Assembly (NCBI RefSeq): GCF_012979235.1
Contig: NZ_JAATWC010000002.1
Span: forward strand, 124,001-188,000
Length of the DNA stretch: 64,000 bases
Source: Dissulfurirhabdus thermomarina
GTDB lineage: Bacteria > Desulfobacterota > Dissulfuribacteria > Dissulfuribacterales > Dissulfurirhabdaceae
Direction: 5' to 3'
In this document: positions 25,731 through 33,635 of the stretch, piece by piece
How the letters are laid out: the number at the start of each line of letters is the position of its first letter
Numbering within the stretch: the stretch's first letter is position 1
Made by a program: the position numbers and the translations under genes
The notes under the pieces: model-generated
What the model was told of the DNA's origin: nothing
Seen by the model: only the letters and a program-made list of their open reading frames with translations
Database searches by the model: none

Positions 25731-26758
25731 GAGCCCGGGCGGTCTGGTTCACCGGGCCCTGGCGGGTGGAGGTTCGCGATGAGCCGGTCCGCGAGCCGGG
25801 CCCGGGCGAGGTCCGGGTACGGACCCGGCTCTCGGCCGTGAGCCGGGGGACCGAGCTCCTGGTCCTCTCCGGGGCGGCGCCGGCGGCGCTCGCCGCCGAC
25901 GAGCACATCGGGGCCCTGGCGGGGGCGTTGTCTTTTCCGCTCAAGTACGGCTACGGGTGCGTGGGCGAGGTGGAGGCCGCCGGCCCCGGCACGGCCCCGG
26001 ATCTCGTCGGCCGGACCGTCTTCGCCTTCCATCCCCACCAGGACCTTTTCTGCCTGCCGGCCGCGGACCTCCGGCCGGTGCCGGAGGACCTGGCCGGCGA
26101 GGACGCCCTCTTCTTTGCGGCCATGGAGACGGCCGTCACCCTGGTGCTCGACGGGCGGCCCTTCCTCGGCGCCCGGGTGGTGGTCTTCGGCCTCGGCGTG
26201 GTGGGGCTGCTGGCGACGGCACTTTTGGCCCGCTTTCCGCTGGAGGTGCTCGCCGGGATCGACCCGGCGCCCCTCCGGCGCAAGATCGCCCGCGAGGCCG
26301 GGGCCCACGCCGTGTTCCCGCCGCCGGAGGCCCGGCCCGGCGGGGCGCTCTTGGAGCGGCTCGGCGCCGGGGGGCGGACCGCGGGCGCCGACCTCGTCCT
26401 CGAGACCTCGGGGGTGCCGGAGGCCCTGGACGCCGCGGTGGGCGTCGCCGGCTTCTCGGGCACGGTGGTGGTGGGGTCCTGGTACGGCACCCGGCGGGTC
26501 TCGCTGGACCTGGGAAGCGCCTTCCACCGGCGCCGGCTGCGTCTCGTGAGCAGCCAGGTGAGCACCCTGGCGCCGGAGGCCACCGGGCGCTGGAGCCGCA
26601 ACCGACGTACCGGTACGACGTGGGAGTGGATCCGCCGCCTCCAACCCGGTCGGTACCTCACCCACCGATTTCCCCTGGAGGCGGCCCCCGAGGCCTACGA
26701 GTTTCTCAGGGGGGGCACCGGGGAGGCCCTCCAGGTGGCCCTGGTCCACCAGGGCTGA
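25727..26758 (+). CDS. Medium-chain (alcohol-type) dehydrogenase, BchC-like
   Basis: 343-residue MDR-superfamily oxidoreductase. The N-terminal GroES-like fold shows 'EPGPGEVRVRTRLSAVSRGT' and 'FPLKYGYGCVGEVEAAGPG'. The Rossmann part shows 'VVVFGLGVVGLLATALLA' and 'GADLVLETSGVPEALDAAVG'. The catalytic zinc cysteine of classical ADHs is not evident, and the SxGTE segment resembles the BchC/uncharacterised subgroup. GTG at 25727 overlaps the RibD-like gene's stop. The PTPS-like gene follows 70 bases later, suggesting a three-gene unit. Confidence 0.82.
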   Translation: MRARAVWFTGPWRVEVRDEPVREPGPGEVRVRTRLSAVSRGTELLVLSGAAPAALAADEHIGALAGALSFPLKYGYGCVGEVEAAGPGTAPDLVGRTVFAFHPHQDLFCLPAADLRPVPEDLAGEDALFFAAMETAVTLVLDGRPFLGARVVVFGLGVVGLLATALLARFPLEVLAGIDPAPLRRKIAREAGAHAVFPPPEARPGGALLERLGAGGRTAGADLVLETSGVPEALDAAVGVAGFSGTVVVGSWYGTRRVSLDLGSAFHRRRLRLVSSQVSTLAPEATGRWSRNRRTGTTWEWIRRLQPGRYLTHRFPLEAAPEAYEFLRGGTGEALQVALVHQG

Positions 26759-26828
26759 CGGCGCGGCGGGCGTCACCCGGCGGCGGCACCGGGCCATCAC
26801 CCCGACGGCTGAACGGAGGACGGCGGAG

Positions 26829-27221
26829 ATGTACACGGTCTGCGTCATCCGGGAGTTCCGGGCCCGGCACCATCTCTCCGGCGGGGACTGGGGCGGCGAG
26901 AACCGGCCGCATGCCCACGCCTACCGGCTGGAGGTCCGGGTGTCCGGTCCGGAGCTCGACGCCCACGGGTTCCTGGTGGACGTGACGGTGGTGGAGGCCG
27001 CCCTCGACGACCTCCTCCGCCGGTACGAGGGGGCCTTGCTGAACGAGCTTCCGGAGTTCGGGGGGCGGAATCCTACCATGGAACGCCTGGCACGGGCCGT
27101 GTGCCGGCGGGTGGCCGCCTGCCTCCCCGGCGGCCCGGGGTGGCGGGTACGGGCCAGGGTCTGGGAGAGCGACCGGGCGTGGGCGGAGCACGCCCTGGGC
27201 GGGGCGGGGTCGGACGGATGA
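26829..27221 (+). CDS. 6-pyruvoyl-tetrahydropterin synthase / QueD-like protein with atypical active site
   Basis: 130-residue T-fold enzyme of the PTPS/QueD family. Zinc-ligand histidines are His14/15 and 'PHAHAYRLEV' (His28, His30), followed by 'LVDVTVVEAALDDLLRRYEG' and 'NPTMERLARAV', both family hallmarks with the catalytic Glu near the C terminus ('WESDRAWAEH'). At the position of QueD's catalytic Cys (CxxxHGH) the sequence reads E24-N-R-P-H-A-H, so queuosine synthesis is not supported. Family members with Glu here act on dihydroneopterin-type substrates. It lies in a pterin-like gene group. Confidence 0.8.
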   Translation: MYTVCVIREFRARHHLSGGDWGGENRPHAHAYRLEVRVSGPELDAHGFLVDVTVVEAALDDLLRRYEGALLNELPEFGGRNPTMERLARAVCRRVAACLPGGPGWRVRARVWESDRAWAEHALGGAGSDG

Positions 27222-27239
27222 CCGGGGCGAGGGTCGGGG

Positions 27240-27269
27240 TTGAAGAAAATCCGCCGCTTGTACGATAAT
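27240..27269 (+). promoter_or_regulatory. Possible promoter of the TonB receptor gene
   Basis: TTGAAG (27240-27245), 18 bases and GATAAT (27264-27269), leaving a leader of about 115 bases before the ATG. No cobalamin, Moco or TPP riboswitch core could be recognised in that leader. Confidence 0.4.
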
Positions 27270-27390
27270 GCACTAAGGGACGGCCGCGCCGCTTGCGGCG
27301 CCGTTCGGATTCGGATGGGGCGGGACCCGATGATGAGGGACCGGAAGACACATCCCGGCCCCGGGACGAGAGATTGACGGGGAGGCTGTG

Positions 27391-29514
27391 ATGGCCCTGG
27401 CAACCAGGTGGACGTGGCGGCTCTTGCTGATGGTCGGCTTGGCGGTGGTGTGGTGTGCGCCCACGGTGGGGGCCGAAGAGTCGGGGCTCGAGGATCTCCT
27501 CATGTTCTACCGGCCGGAGGACCTCATCATCACCGCCACCCGGACCCTCAAGCGCGTGGAGGACGCCCCCGCCATGGCCACCGTGGTTACCGCCGACGAG
27601 ATCCAGCGCATGGGGGCCCGCACCCTGGCCGACGTGGTGGAACGGGTCCCGGGGTTCGGGGTGAGCATTACCAATATCGGCAACCGGGTTTTCGAGGTCA
27701 GAGGCATCAAAAGCTATCATGGGGAAAAGATCCTCCTCATGGTGGACGGCCACCGGGTGAACGATGGATGGCACGGGGGCGCTGCCTGGACCTTCAACCG
27801 GATGCCCGTGGACAACGTGGAGCGGATCGAGTTCATCCGGGGGCCGGGCTCGGCCCTCTACGGGGAAAATGCCTTTGCCGGCGTCATCAACGTCATCACC
27901 AAGCACTTCGTCCCGTTGGGGGACGTGGCCCCGGCGAAACACCTCATGGAGCCCCAGCGGTTCGTCACCGCCTACGGGGGAACGGAAGACACCGGCGGCG
28001 GGAGCTGTTACGCCGGGGACGCCGACCGGAACTGGGCGGTCACGGCCTATGCCCATCACTTCCATACCAACGGGCAGGACCAGACCGTCCCGGCGGACAT
28101 CCTGAGCCTCAACCCGGCGGTGGCCGGCTACTCCCTGGCCCCGGGCCACACGGATGACCGCCTGGATCAGCAGGATGCCGACCTCTGGCTCCAGTACAAG
28201 GAGCTCACCTGGCGGACTCGGTACCTTCAAAAGCACCAGGGCCCGTACATCGGTATCACCGACGTCTTGGAGCCTGATTCCAGGCGCCTGAGTAAGAGTC
28301 TTTTTACTGAGCTGTCATGGGAGAACATCCCTCTTCTCGGGCCCCACTATATTGTCAAGGCCTACCTCGATCACCAAGAGATGGACAACCTGTGGGTGGG
28401 AGGGCCGCCGGGTTACCTGGGTCTTCCCCAATTCGGCAATGGTGTCCGAGCGGAGGTCAAGGGCAAATTCGAGACCTTTGGTTTAGAGGGACAGGTTGAT
28501 TTTCACCCGTTCCAGGGGCATACCCTTTCCGTCGGCGCCACCTATCGGCGCCAGCACCAGTTCGACATCGAACAGTATGCCAACTATGACCCGAGAAATT
28601 CCATAATTACTCCGCTGCCTGGTGGATTTCAGGACGTGTCCTCTTTTTCAAACTGGGCCAGCCGTTCCGACCACTGGGATTATGACTGGGCCATCTTCCT
28701 CCAGGAGGAATGGCAGATCATGAAGGCGCTCGACCTGGTGGCCGGGGTCCGGCACGACCATTACAAGAACTTCGGAAGCACCACCAACCCACGGGTGGGG
28801 ATGGTTTGGAAGCTCATGGAGAACTGGCAAGTGAAGGCCCTTTATGGGGAGGCATTCCGAGCGCCAAGTTTCATCGAGCAGTTCAATACCAACAATCCTG
28901 TCTTTATCGGAAATCCTAACCTGGATCCTGAGAAGGTGCGCACTACGGAGCTGGGGGTGATTGGCCCACTTTGGGGCGCGCACGTGGAGGCCACTCTGTT
29001 CTACAGCCGGTACAAAGATCTTATCATCCAGGGTCCCAAACCTTCTCTTACGACGGCGGCCCAGTATGTCAACAAGGGTGCCGCCGAGGTCCAAGGATTC
29101 GAGCTGTCTGCGGCCAAGAGAGTGATGCTCGGTGTCACGGTTTCCGGCAACTACGCCTACCAGTATACCCGGGACGAGGAAAGAGGCGGACGGATCCCCT
29201 ACGTTCCTGCCCATCGCGGGAACATCATGCTGGATTGGAAGGTGCTGGACAACGTATTCGTGAACGGTCGTCTCTACTTTTGCGGCAAGCGGTATCGAGA
29301 GAAGGGGGACCCGAGGGATGAGCTCCCTGGGTTTGCTACGGTGGATCTCTCTCTGCTGTTTCGAAATGTTGGGATCAAGCGGTTGGACTTTTGGGTGAAA
29401 GCCTCGAACCTCTTGGATCAAGACTACAAGGATCCGGCCCCTGTGGCAACCATCTCGAGAGATTATCCTCGTAATGGACGGGCTATTTTGGCCACCGTGG
29501 AGTATACTTTTTAG
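27391..29514 (+). CDS. TonB-dependent outer-membrane receptor
   Basis: 707 residues: Sec signal (cleaved after 'APTVGA'), a plug domain with 'IITATRTLKRVEDAPA', 'ADVVERVPGFGVSI', 'VDGHRVNDGW' and 'ERIEFIRGPGSALYGENAFA', then a 22-stranded-type beta barrel ending in the expected aromatic residue ('ILATVEYTF'). It resembles CirA/BtuB-type importers of siderophores, heme or corrinoids; ligand unknown. ATG 27391 is five bases after GGAGG. From about 28250 on, base composition falls clearly below that of the 5' part. The stop overlaps the convergent sulfotransferase gene by three bases. Confidence 0.9.
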   Translation: MALATRWTWRLLLMVGLAVVWCAPTVGAEESGLEDLLMFYRPEDLIITATRTLKRVEDAPAMATVVTADEIQRMGARTLADVVERVPGFGVSITNIGNRVFEVRGIKSYHGEKILLMVDGHRVNDGWHGGAAWTFNRMPVDNVERIEFIRGPGSALYGENAFAGVINVITKHFVPLGDVAPAKHLMEPQRFVTAYGGTEDTGGGSCYAGDADRNWAVTAYAHHFHTNGQDQTVPADILSLNPAVAGYSLAPGHTDDRLDQQDADLWLQYKELTWRTRYLQKHQGPYIGITDVLEPDSRRLSKSLFTELSWENIPLLGPHYIVKAYLDHQEMDNLWVGGPPGYLGLPQFGNGVRAEVKGKFETFGLEGQVDFHPFQGHTLSVGATYRRQHQFDIEQYANYDPRNSIITPLPGGFQDVSSFSNWASRSDHWDYDWAIFLQEEWQIMKALDLVAGVRHDHYKNFGSTTNPRVGMVWKLMENWQVKALYGEAFRAPSFIEQFNTNNPVFIGNPNLDPEKVRTTELGVIGPLWGAHVEATLFYSRYKDLIIQGPKPSLTTAAQYVNKGAAEVQGFELSAAKRVMLGVTVSGNYAYQYTRDEERGGRIPYVPAHRGNIMLDWKVLDNVFVNGRLYFCGKRYREKGDPRDELPGFATVDLSLLFRNVGIKRLDFWVKASNLLDQDYKDPAPVATISRDYPRNGRAILATVEYTF

Positions 29515-30590
29515 GTGGCTTCATCTAGGACTTCATATATGAATGCGAAGTCTTTCTGGATTTTATTTTTGGAGAGGCCAAAGTCTTCTGGTGAATATCT
29601 GTGATGCGAAGTGTAGTTATTTTGTTTTGATGATTGGTCCTTCAATATTTTCTGGAAATTTTTTCCAGGATGAATCTGGCAGAAATCTAGTAATTGTTCT
29701 ATAGTTTTTATAAATCTTTTTTTTAAATAATTATAATTAATCACAAGTAATTCGTTCCCAGGCGTTCTTATTTTTTTGTTTAGTTCTTTATAGTATAAAA
29801 TTGACATATTGTAAATATTCTTTATATATTGTTGCTTCATCTTCGGATCATTTTTTTCAAAGTTCATTAATTTGCTCTGGACCCGGCACTCTAGAGAAAG
29901 CATTGATGGGACGGCATCCAGAGGATCACGAACCAACAGGATGATCTTGGGATCATGGAAGTGTTTCCTGATGAGATCAATTTGAAACAGGAGCGTGAAG
30001 GATTTGGAAATTGCTCTTTGCCCGGTGCCATGCGTATTCACGGCGTGGAGACGTTCCAAATACGGCAAAAAACGAGGGTCTTGCGTGAAACGGGCAATGC
30101 TGTTTTCCAGGTGGGCCGTTGTCGGGTAATGACCCCATGCGGCGAAGTATATCCATGAGAGGAGCCCGCTAAAGAATCTCAAGGAAAGTGCGATGTCATC
30201 GGCCTCGGGCAGCATGGGGCCTGTCCGATGGATATCCGGATCATAGATACGATCGAATGTTTTCCCTCGCAAGATTGGTAGGAGTGGTTTTAGAAGGATT
30301 TTGGTGGATTTATATGGAGCAGCTATTTCCCAGAGATGGGCGCCGCGAATTTCTGGGCAGTTCTGAACGAGGAAACGATGCAAAAAAGTCGTTCCACTTC
30401 GAAGGTGGCCGATGAGAAAAATTGGGCGATCCAATTGGTGGCACTTGCTGCCGGGAACGAGATCGTCAATGACGCGCGCTGTTGTGAGAAGAGAACACAA
30501 AAAAAGTCGAGAGAAAGCAAGTCCTGCAAATTGGCTTCTAATTCCTAGAGTTTCGTAAATTTTTTTTATGGTATATGGAAAATTATACAT
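29511..30590 (-). CDS. Sulfotransferase family protein
   Basis: 359-residue PAPS-dependent sulfotransferase fold. The 5'-phosphosulfate loop is 'LIGHLRSGTTFLHRFLVQNC' (residues ~59-78) and the 3'-phosphate motif is 'ILLVRDPLDAVPSMLSLE'. Other seen segments are 'EADDIALSLRFFSG' and a basic C terminus. It would sulfate a carbohydrate or lipid-like acceptor. The gene is markedly AT-rich (runs of AAA/TTT, ATT codons), unlike the chromosome around it, which points to acquisition from a lower-GC source. It follows fabF by six bases on the same strand. Confidence 0.85.
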   Translation of the reverse strand: MYNFPYTIKKIYETLGIRSQFAGLAFSRLFLCSLLTTARVIDDLVPGSKCHQLDRPIFLIGHLRSGTTFLHRFLVQNCPEIRGAHLWEIAAPYKSTKILLKPLLPILRGKTFDRIYDPDIHRTGPMLPEADDIALSLRFFSGLLSWIYFAAWGHYPTTAHLENSIARFTQDPRFLPYLERLHAVNTHGTGQRAISKSFTLLFQIDLIRKHFHDPKIILLVRDPLDAVPSMLSLECRVQSKLMNFEKNDPKMKQQYIKNIYNMSILYYKELNKKIRTPGNELLVINYNYLKKRFIKTIEQLLDFCQIHPGKNFQKILKDQSSKQNNYTSHHRYSPEDFGLSKNKIQKDFAFIYEVLDEAT

Positions 30591-30596
30591 CGTTGA

Positions 30597-31844
30597 CTAG
30601 TATTTCCCAAAAACTAAAGAGATATTTGTCCCGCCAAATCCAAAAGAATTGGACATGGCGACTTTTACTGCTGCCGATCTCGCTTCATGAGGTACGTAAT
30701 CAAGATCGCATTCCTCGTCAGGCTCGTCAAGGTTGATGGTGGGCGGGATTACATCGTTTTTGACCGCCAAGGCCGTGAACATGGCCTCCATAGCACTTGC
30801 GCCGCCTATTGCATGCCCTGTCATGGACTTCGATGCACTGATTTTGAGCTTGTATGCATGATCTCCGAAGACTCTTTTGATGGCGAGGGTTTCTGCGACA
30901 TCACCTCGTTTGGTCCCCGTAGCGTGTGCGTTGATGTAGTCGACCTCTTCAACCTGGATCCCAGCATTCCGAAGGGCGTTTTGCATGCATTGTGCTGCCC
31001 CTCTCCCGTCGGCCGGCGGAGCCGTAATATGGTAGGCGTCGCAAGAGGTCCCGTAGCCGAGTAGTTCTGCGTAGATGGGGGCATTGCGGTTCTTGGCGTG
31101 TTCCAAGTCTTCCAGAGCCAAGATGGCGGCTCCCTCAGACATGACGATACCGCTTCGGTTTTTGTCGAAAGGGCGACAGGCCTTTTGGGGATTATCGTTT
31201 CGAAGTGAAACGGCCTTCATGGAGATGAAGCACCCGATGCCCATGGCGCAGATGGTGCTTTCGCTGGCCCCGGCAATGGCCACATCCAATGCGCCACTCT
31301 TGATTGCATCGTAGGCGTTGGCAATGGCATTCGCCCCTGTCGAACAACCGTTAGCAACTCCGAGGGTGAGGCCTTTGAGTCCATAGATGATGGCCACGTT
31401 GGCGGCGGCCATGTTAATGCTGACGCGCGGGATCAAGAAAGGAGAAATGCATTTGTGTCCGCGTTCCTTGTATAGGTCGTAGTTTTCGAAGAGGGACAAG
31501 AGTCCACCGATTCCCGAACCGATGATCACCCCGACCCGGTATGGGTCCTCCCGGTCCAGGTCGAGGCCGCTGTCGGCGATGGCCATGGCGGCGGAGGCCA
31601 TGGCATAATGGGAGAACGGGTCCATCTTGGAGACGTTCTTCCCGGGTATCCACTCGGCGGGGTCGAAGTTTTTGACTTCGCCCGCAATCCTGCAGGGGAG
31701 CTCGCTGGCGTCGAACTTGGTGATGGGGCCGATGCCGGAGCGGCCGTGCACCAGGTTGTCCCAGTTCTCCTCGACGCCGATGCCGAGCGGGGTCACCGCC
31801 CCGAGGCCCGTGACGACCACCCGTCGTTCAGAGTCCCTGCCCAT
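30597..31844 (-). CDS. fabF: Beta-ketoacyl-ACP synthase II (FabF-type), mosaic composition
   Basis: 415-residue thiolase-fold elongating condensing enzyme. Start segment 'RRVVVTGLGAVTPLGIGVEE', catalytic Cys in 'GVANGCSTGANAIA' (most FabF have ACATG), catalytic His in 'INAHATGTKRGD' and 'KSMTGHAIGGASA', and closing 'NSFGFGGTNISLVFGKY'. ATG 31844 gives the usual length; AGGAGG lies 15 bases away, so initiation is not certain. The first ~115 codons are GC-rich and the rest clearly less so. No acpP or other fatty-acid gene is adjacent, so a secondary lipid role with the neighbouring sulfotransferase is possible. Confidence 0.88.
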   Translation of the reverse strand: MGRDSERRVVVTGLGAVTPLGIGVEENWDNLVHGRSGIGPITKFDASELPCRIAGEVKNFDPAEWIPGKNVSKMDPFSHYAMASAAMAIADSGLDLDREDPYRVGVIIGSGIGGLLSLFENYDLYKERGHKCISPFLIPRVSINMAAANVAIIYGLKGLTLGVANGCSTGANAIANAYDAIKSGALDVAIAGASESTICAMGIGCFISMKAVSLRNDNPQKACRPFDKNRSGIVMSEGAAILALEDLEHAKNRNAPIYAELLGYGTSCDAYHITAPPADGRGAAQCMQNALRNAGIQVEEVDYINAHATGTKRGDVAETLAIKRVFGDHAYKLKISASKSMTGHAIGGASAMEAMFTALAVKNDVIPPTINLDEPDEECDLDYVPHEARSAAVKVAMSNSFGFGGTNISLVFGKY

Positions 31845-31905
31845 GGCGCCAGTCGATGACCTCCTCGCATCCTGATGTGCCCGGCCGCGGGGCCGGGGTG
31901 AGTCC

Positions 31906-32976
31906 ATGCGGTTCGTCCTGCTGACCTGCGATCCTCCGGGGGCGGTCTCGGGCGGCGCCCTCTACGACCGCCGCCTGGCCGATGCCCTCGAGGCCGCCGG
32001 TCACCGGGTCGTCCCGGTGTCGGTCCGGGGCGCCGGCGGCCTTTCGGCCCGGTGGGTGGAGGCGGTCCGGGGGCTGTCCCCGGACGCCGTCCTCCAGGAC
32101 GAGTTGTGCCACGTCGCCTTCCTGCGGGCCCACCGGCGCCTGCGGCGGGCGTTCCGGGGCCCGGTGGCGGCGGTGTTCCACAACCTCGGGGCCCGGGAAC
32201 GCCGGGGCCCGGCGGCTCCCCTGGCCCGGCGCCTCGAGGCGGCCTACCTTCGCCGGGTGGACGGCGTCGTCTGCAGCACCCGTGCCGCGGCCGCGGACCT
32301 GGCGGCGCTGCTTCGGCCGCCGCCCCCGCACGTCACGGCGCCTCCCGGCCGGGACCACCTCGGCCCGGACATCCCGGATCCCCGGGAGATCGCCGCCCGG
32401 GCCGGCCGCCCGGGGCCGCTCCGCGTGCTCTTCCTCGCCAACCTCACCCCCCACAAGGGGCTGCACGTCCTGATCCGGGCCCTCGGGCGCCTCGCGCCGG
32501 AGAGCTGGACCCTCGACGTGATCGGCAGCCCGGAGGCCGCCCCCGCCTATGCCCGGCGCCTTTCCAGTGAGATCCGCCGGCGGGGCCTGGCGGGCCGGGT
32601 TCGTCTCCACGGGCGGCGCACCGGTGCCGCCCTGGCGGCGCTCCTCCGGCGGGACCACGTCCTGGCCGTTCCCTCCCGCTACGAGTCCTTCGGCATCGCC
32701 TACCTGGAGGGGATGACCTTCGGGCTTCCCCCCCTCGCCACGGCCGAGGGCGGCGCCGGGGATCTCGTCGCCCACGGGGTCAGCGGGTTCCTCGTGGCCC
32801 CGGGGGACGCGCCGGGGCTGGCCGCTCACCTCGCGGCCCTCGCCGGCGACCGTTCCCGGCTCGCCCGCATGGGTTGCGCGGCCCGGGCCAGGGCCCTGGC
32901 GCACCCCACATGGGCCGAGGGCCTCGCCCCGGCCGTCCGTTTCCTGGAGGAACTGGTCCACCGGCACCGGGGCTGA
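31906..32976 (+). CDS. GT4-family glycosyltransferase
   Basis: 356 residues with a GT-B fold. N-terminal 'LLTCDPPGAVSGGALYDRRL' is an acceptor-domain start. The C-terminal domain shows 'RVLFLANLTPHKGLHVLIRA', 'RVRLHGRRTGAALAALLRRD', and the donor motif 'VPSRYESFGIAYLEGMTFGL' (E-x7-E). It would transfer a sugar from a nucleotide sugar. It is divergent from fabF (61 bases between starts). It lies beyond the low-GC block from the RibD/MDR/PTPS trio and could be part of that group; acceptor unknown. Confidence 0.85.
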   Translation: MRFVLLTCDPPGAVSGGALYDRRLADALEAAGHRVVPVSVRGAGGLSARWVEAVRGLSPDAVLQDELCHVAFLRAHRRLRRAFRGPVAAVFHNLGARERRGPAAPLARRLEAAYLRRVDGVVCSTRAAAADLAALLRPPPPHVTAPPGRDHLGPDIPDPREIAARAGRPGPLRVLFLANLTPHKGLHVLIRALGRLAPESWTLDVIGSPEAAPAYARRLSSEIRRRGLAGRVRLHGRRTGAALAALLRRDHVLAVPSRYESFGIAYLEGMTFGLPPLATAEGGAGDLVAHGVSGFLVAPGDAPGLAAHLAALAGDRSRLARMGCAARARALAHPTWAEGLAPAVRFLEELVHRHRG

Positions 32977-33098
32977 CCCCTCCGGCCCGGCACCGGGCGG
33001 GTCCCTGTGCGGACCGGTACGAACAGGCCTTTCATGCCGTCTGCGCGGCGGGTTTTGCAAGAATCCCCTGAGACGCCAACACGTACGAATACATTATA

Positions 33099-33635
33099 TT
33101 AATCATAATAGCGTTCGAGCGCTTTGTCCAGCAACCCCTTGAGATCGAGGAGGCGCTCCGCCGCCTCCCGGACGGCGCCGTGCCCGCCGGGCGCCCGGGT
33201 GACCAGGGCGCAGGCCCGCCGGACGGCGGCCGGGGCGCCGGGCACGGTGACCGGGAACCCCGCCCGGCGGAGGACGGGGAGGTCCACGTAGTCGTCCCCC
33301 ATGTAGAGGACTTCCGGATCGGAGAGCCCGTGGCGGGCCTTGAAGGCCTCGTAGGCGGGGAGCTTGGCCTTGGCGTCGGCGTGGATCTCCGGGGCCTCGA
33401 GCTCCAGGGCCCGGGCGAGGACCCCCGAGGGGGTGGCGCGGCCCGTGAGGAAGGCGGCCCGGATCCCCCCCCGGGCGAGCAGCCGGAGGCCGAGGCCGTC
33501 CCGCGCGGAGAACCGCTTGTATTCCCGGCCCTCCGGGTCGTAGGCGAGGCCGCCGTCCGTGACCACCCCGTCCACGTCGAGGAGCACCCAGCGGACGGGG
33601 GCGGCCAGGCGGCGGAGCCGGTCCTCGGTCTTCAC
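33099..33635 (-). CDS. kdsC: 3-deoxy-D-manno-octulosonate 8-phosphate phosphatase
   Basis: 178-residue HAD phosphatase converting KDO-8-P to KDO for lipopolysaccharide. Motif I 'LLDVDGVVTDGGLAYD', 'KRFSARDGLGLRLL', motif II 'FLTGRAT', and 'MGDDYVDLPVLRRAG' are as in KdsC. GTG at 33635 overlaps the hrpA stop (GTGA), with GGGAGG six bases upstream. The 3' end and the bases after it (33085-33115) are AT-rich. No kdsA, kdsB or kdsD is present here. Confidence 0.88.
   Translation of the reverse strand: MKTEDRLRRLAAPVRWVLLDVDGVVTDGGLAYDPEGREYKRFSARDGLGLRLLARGGIRAAFLTGRATPSGVLARALELEAPEIHADAKAKLPAYEAFKARHGLSDPEVLYMGDDYVDLPVLRRAGFPVTVPGAPAAVRRACALVTRAPGGHGAVREAAERLLDLKGLLDKALERYYD

Noticed and set aside
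27270-27390. Cobalamin or other riboswitch in the TonB receptor leader
   Set aside because: No B12 box or other conserved aptamer core could be found in the ~115-base leader.
28250-31560. Genomic island or prophage carrying the sulfotransferase
   Set aside because: No integrase, transposase, tRNA target or direct repeats; the edges are inside intact genes, which fits recombination better.
29511-31844. Polyketide or secondary-metabolite gene cluster built on FabF and the sulfotransferase
   Set aside because: Only two candidate genes, with no acyl carrier, ketoreductase or thioesterase next to them.
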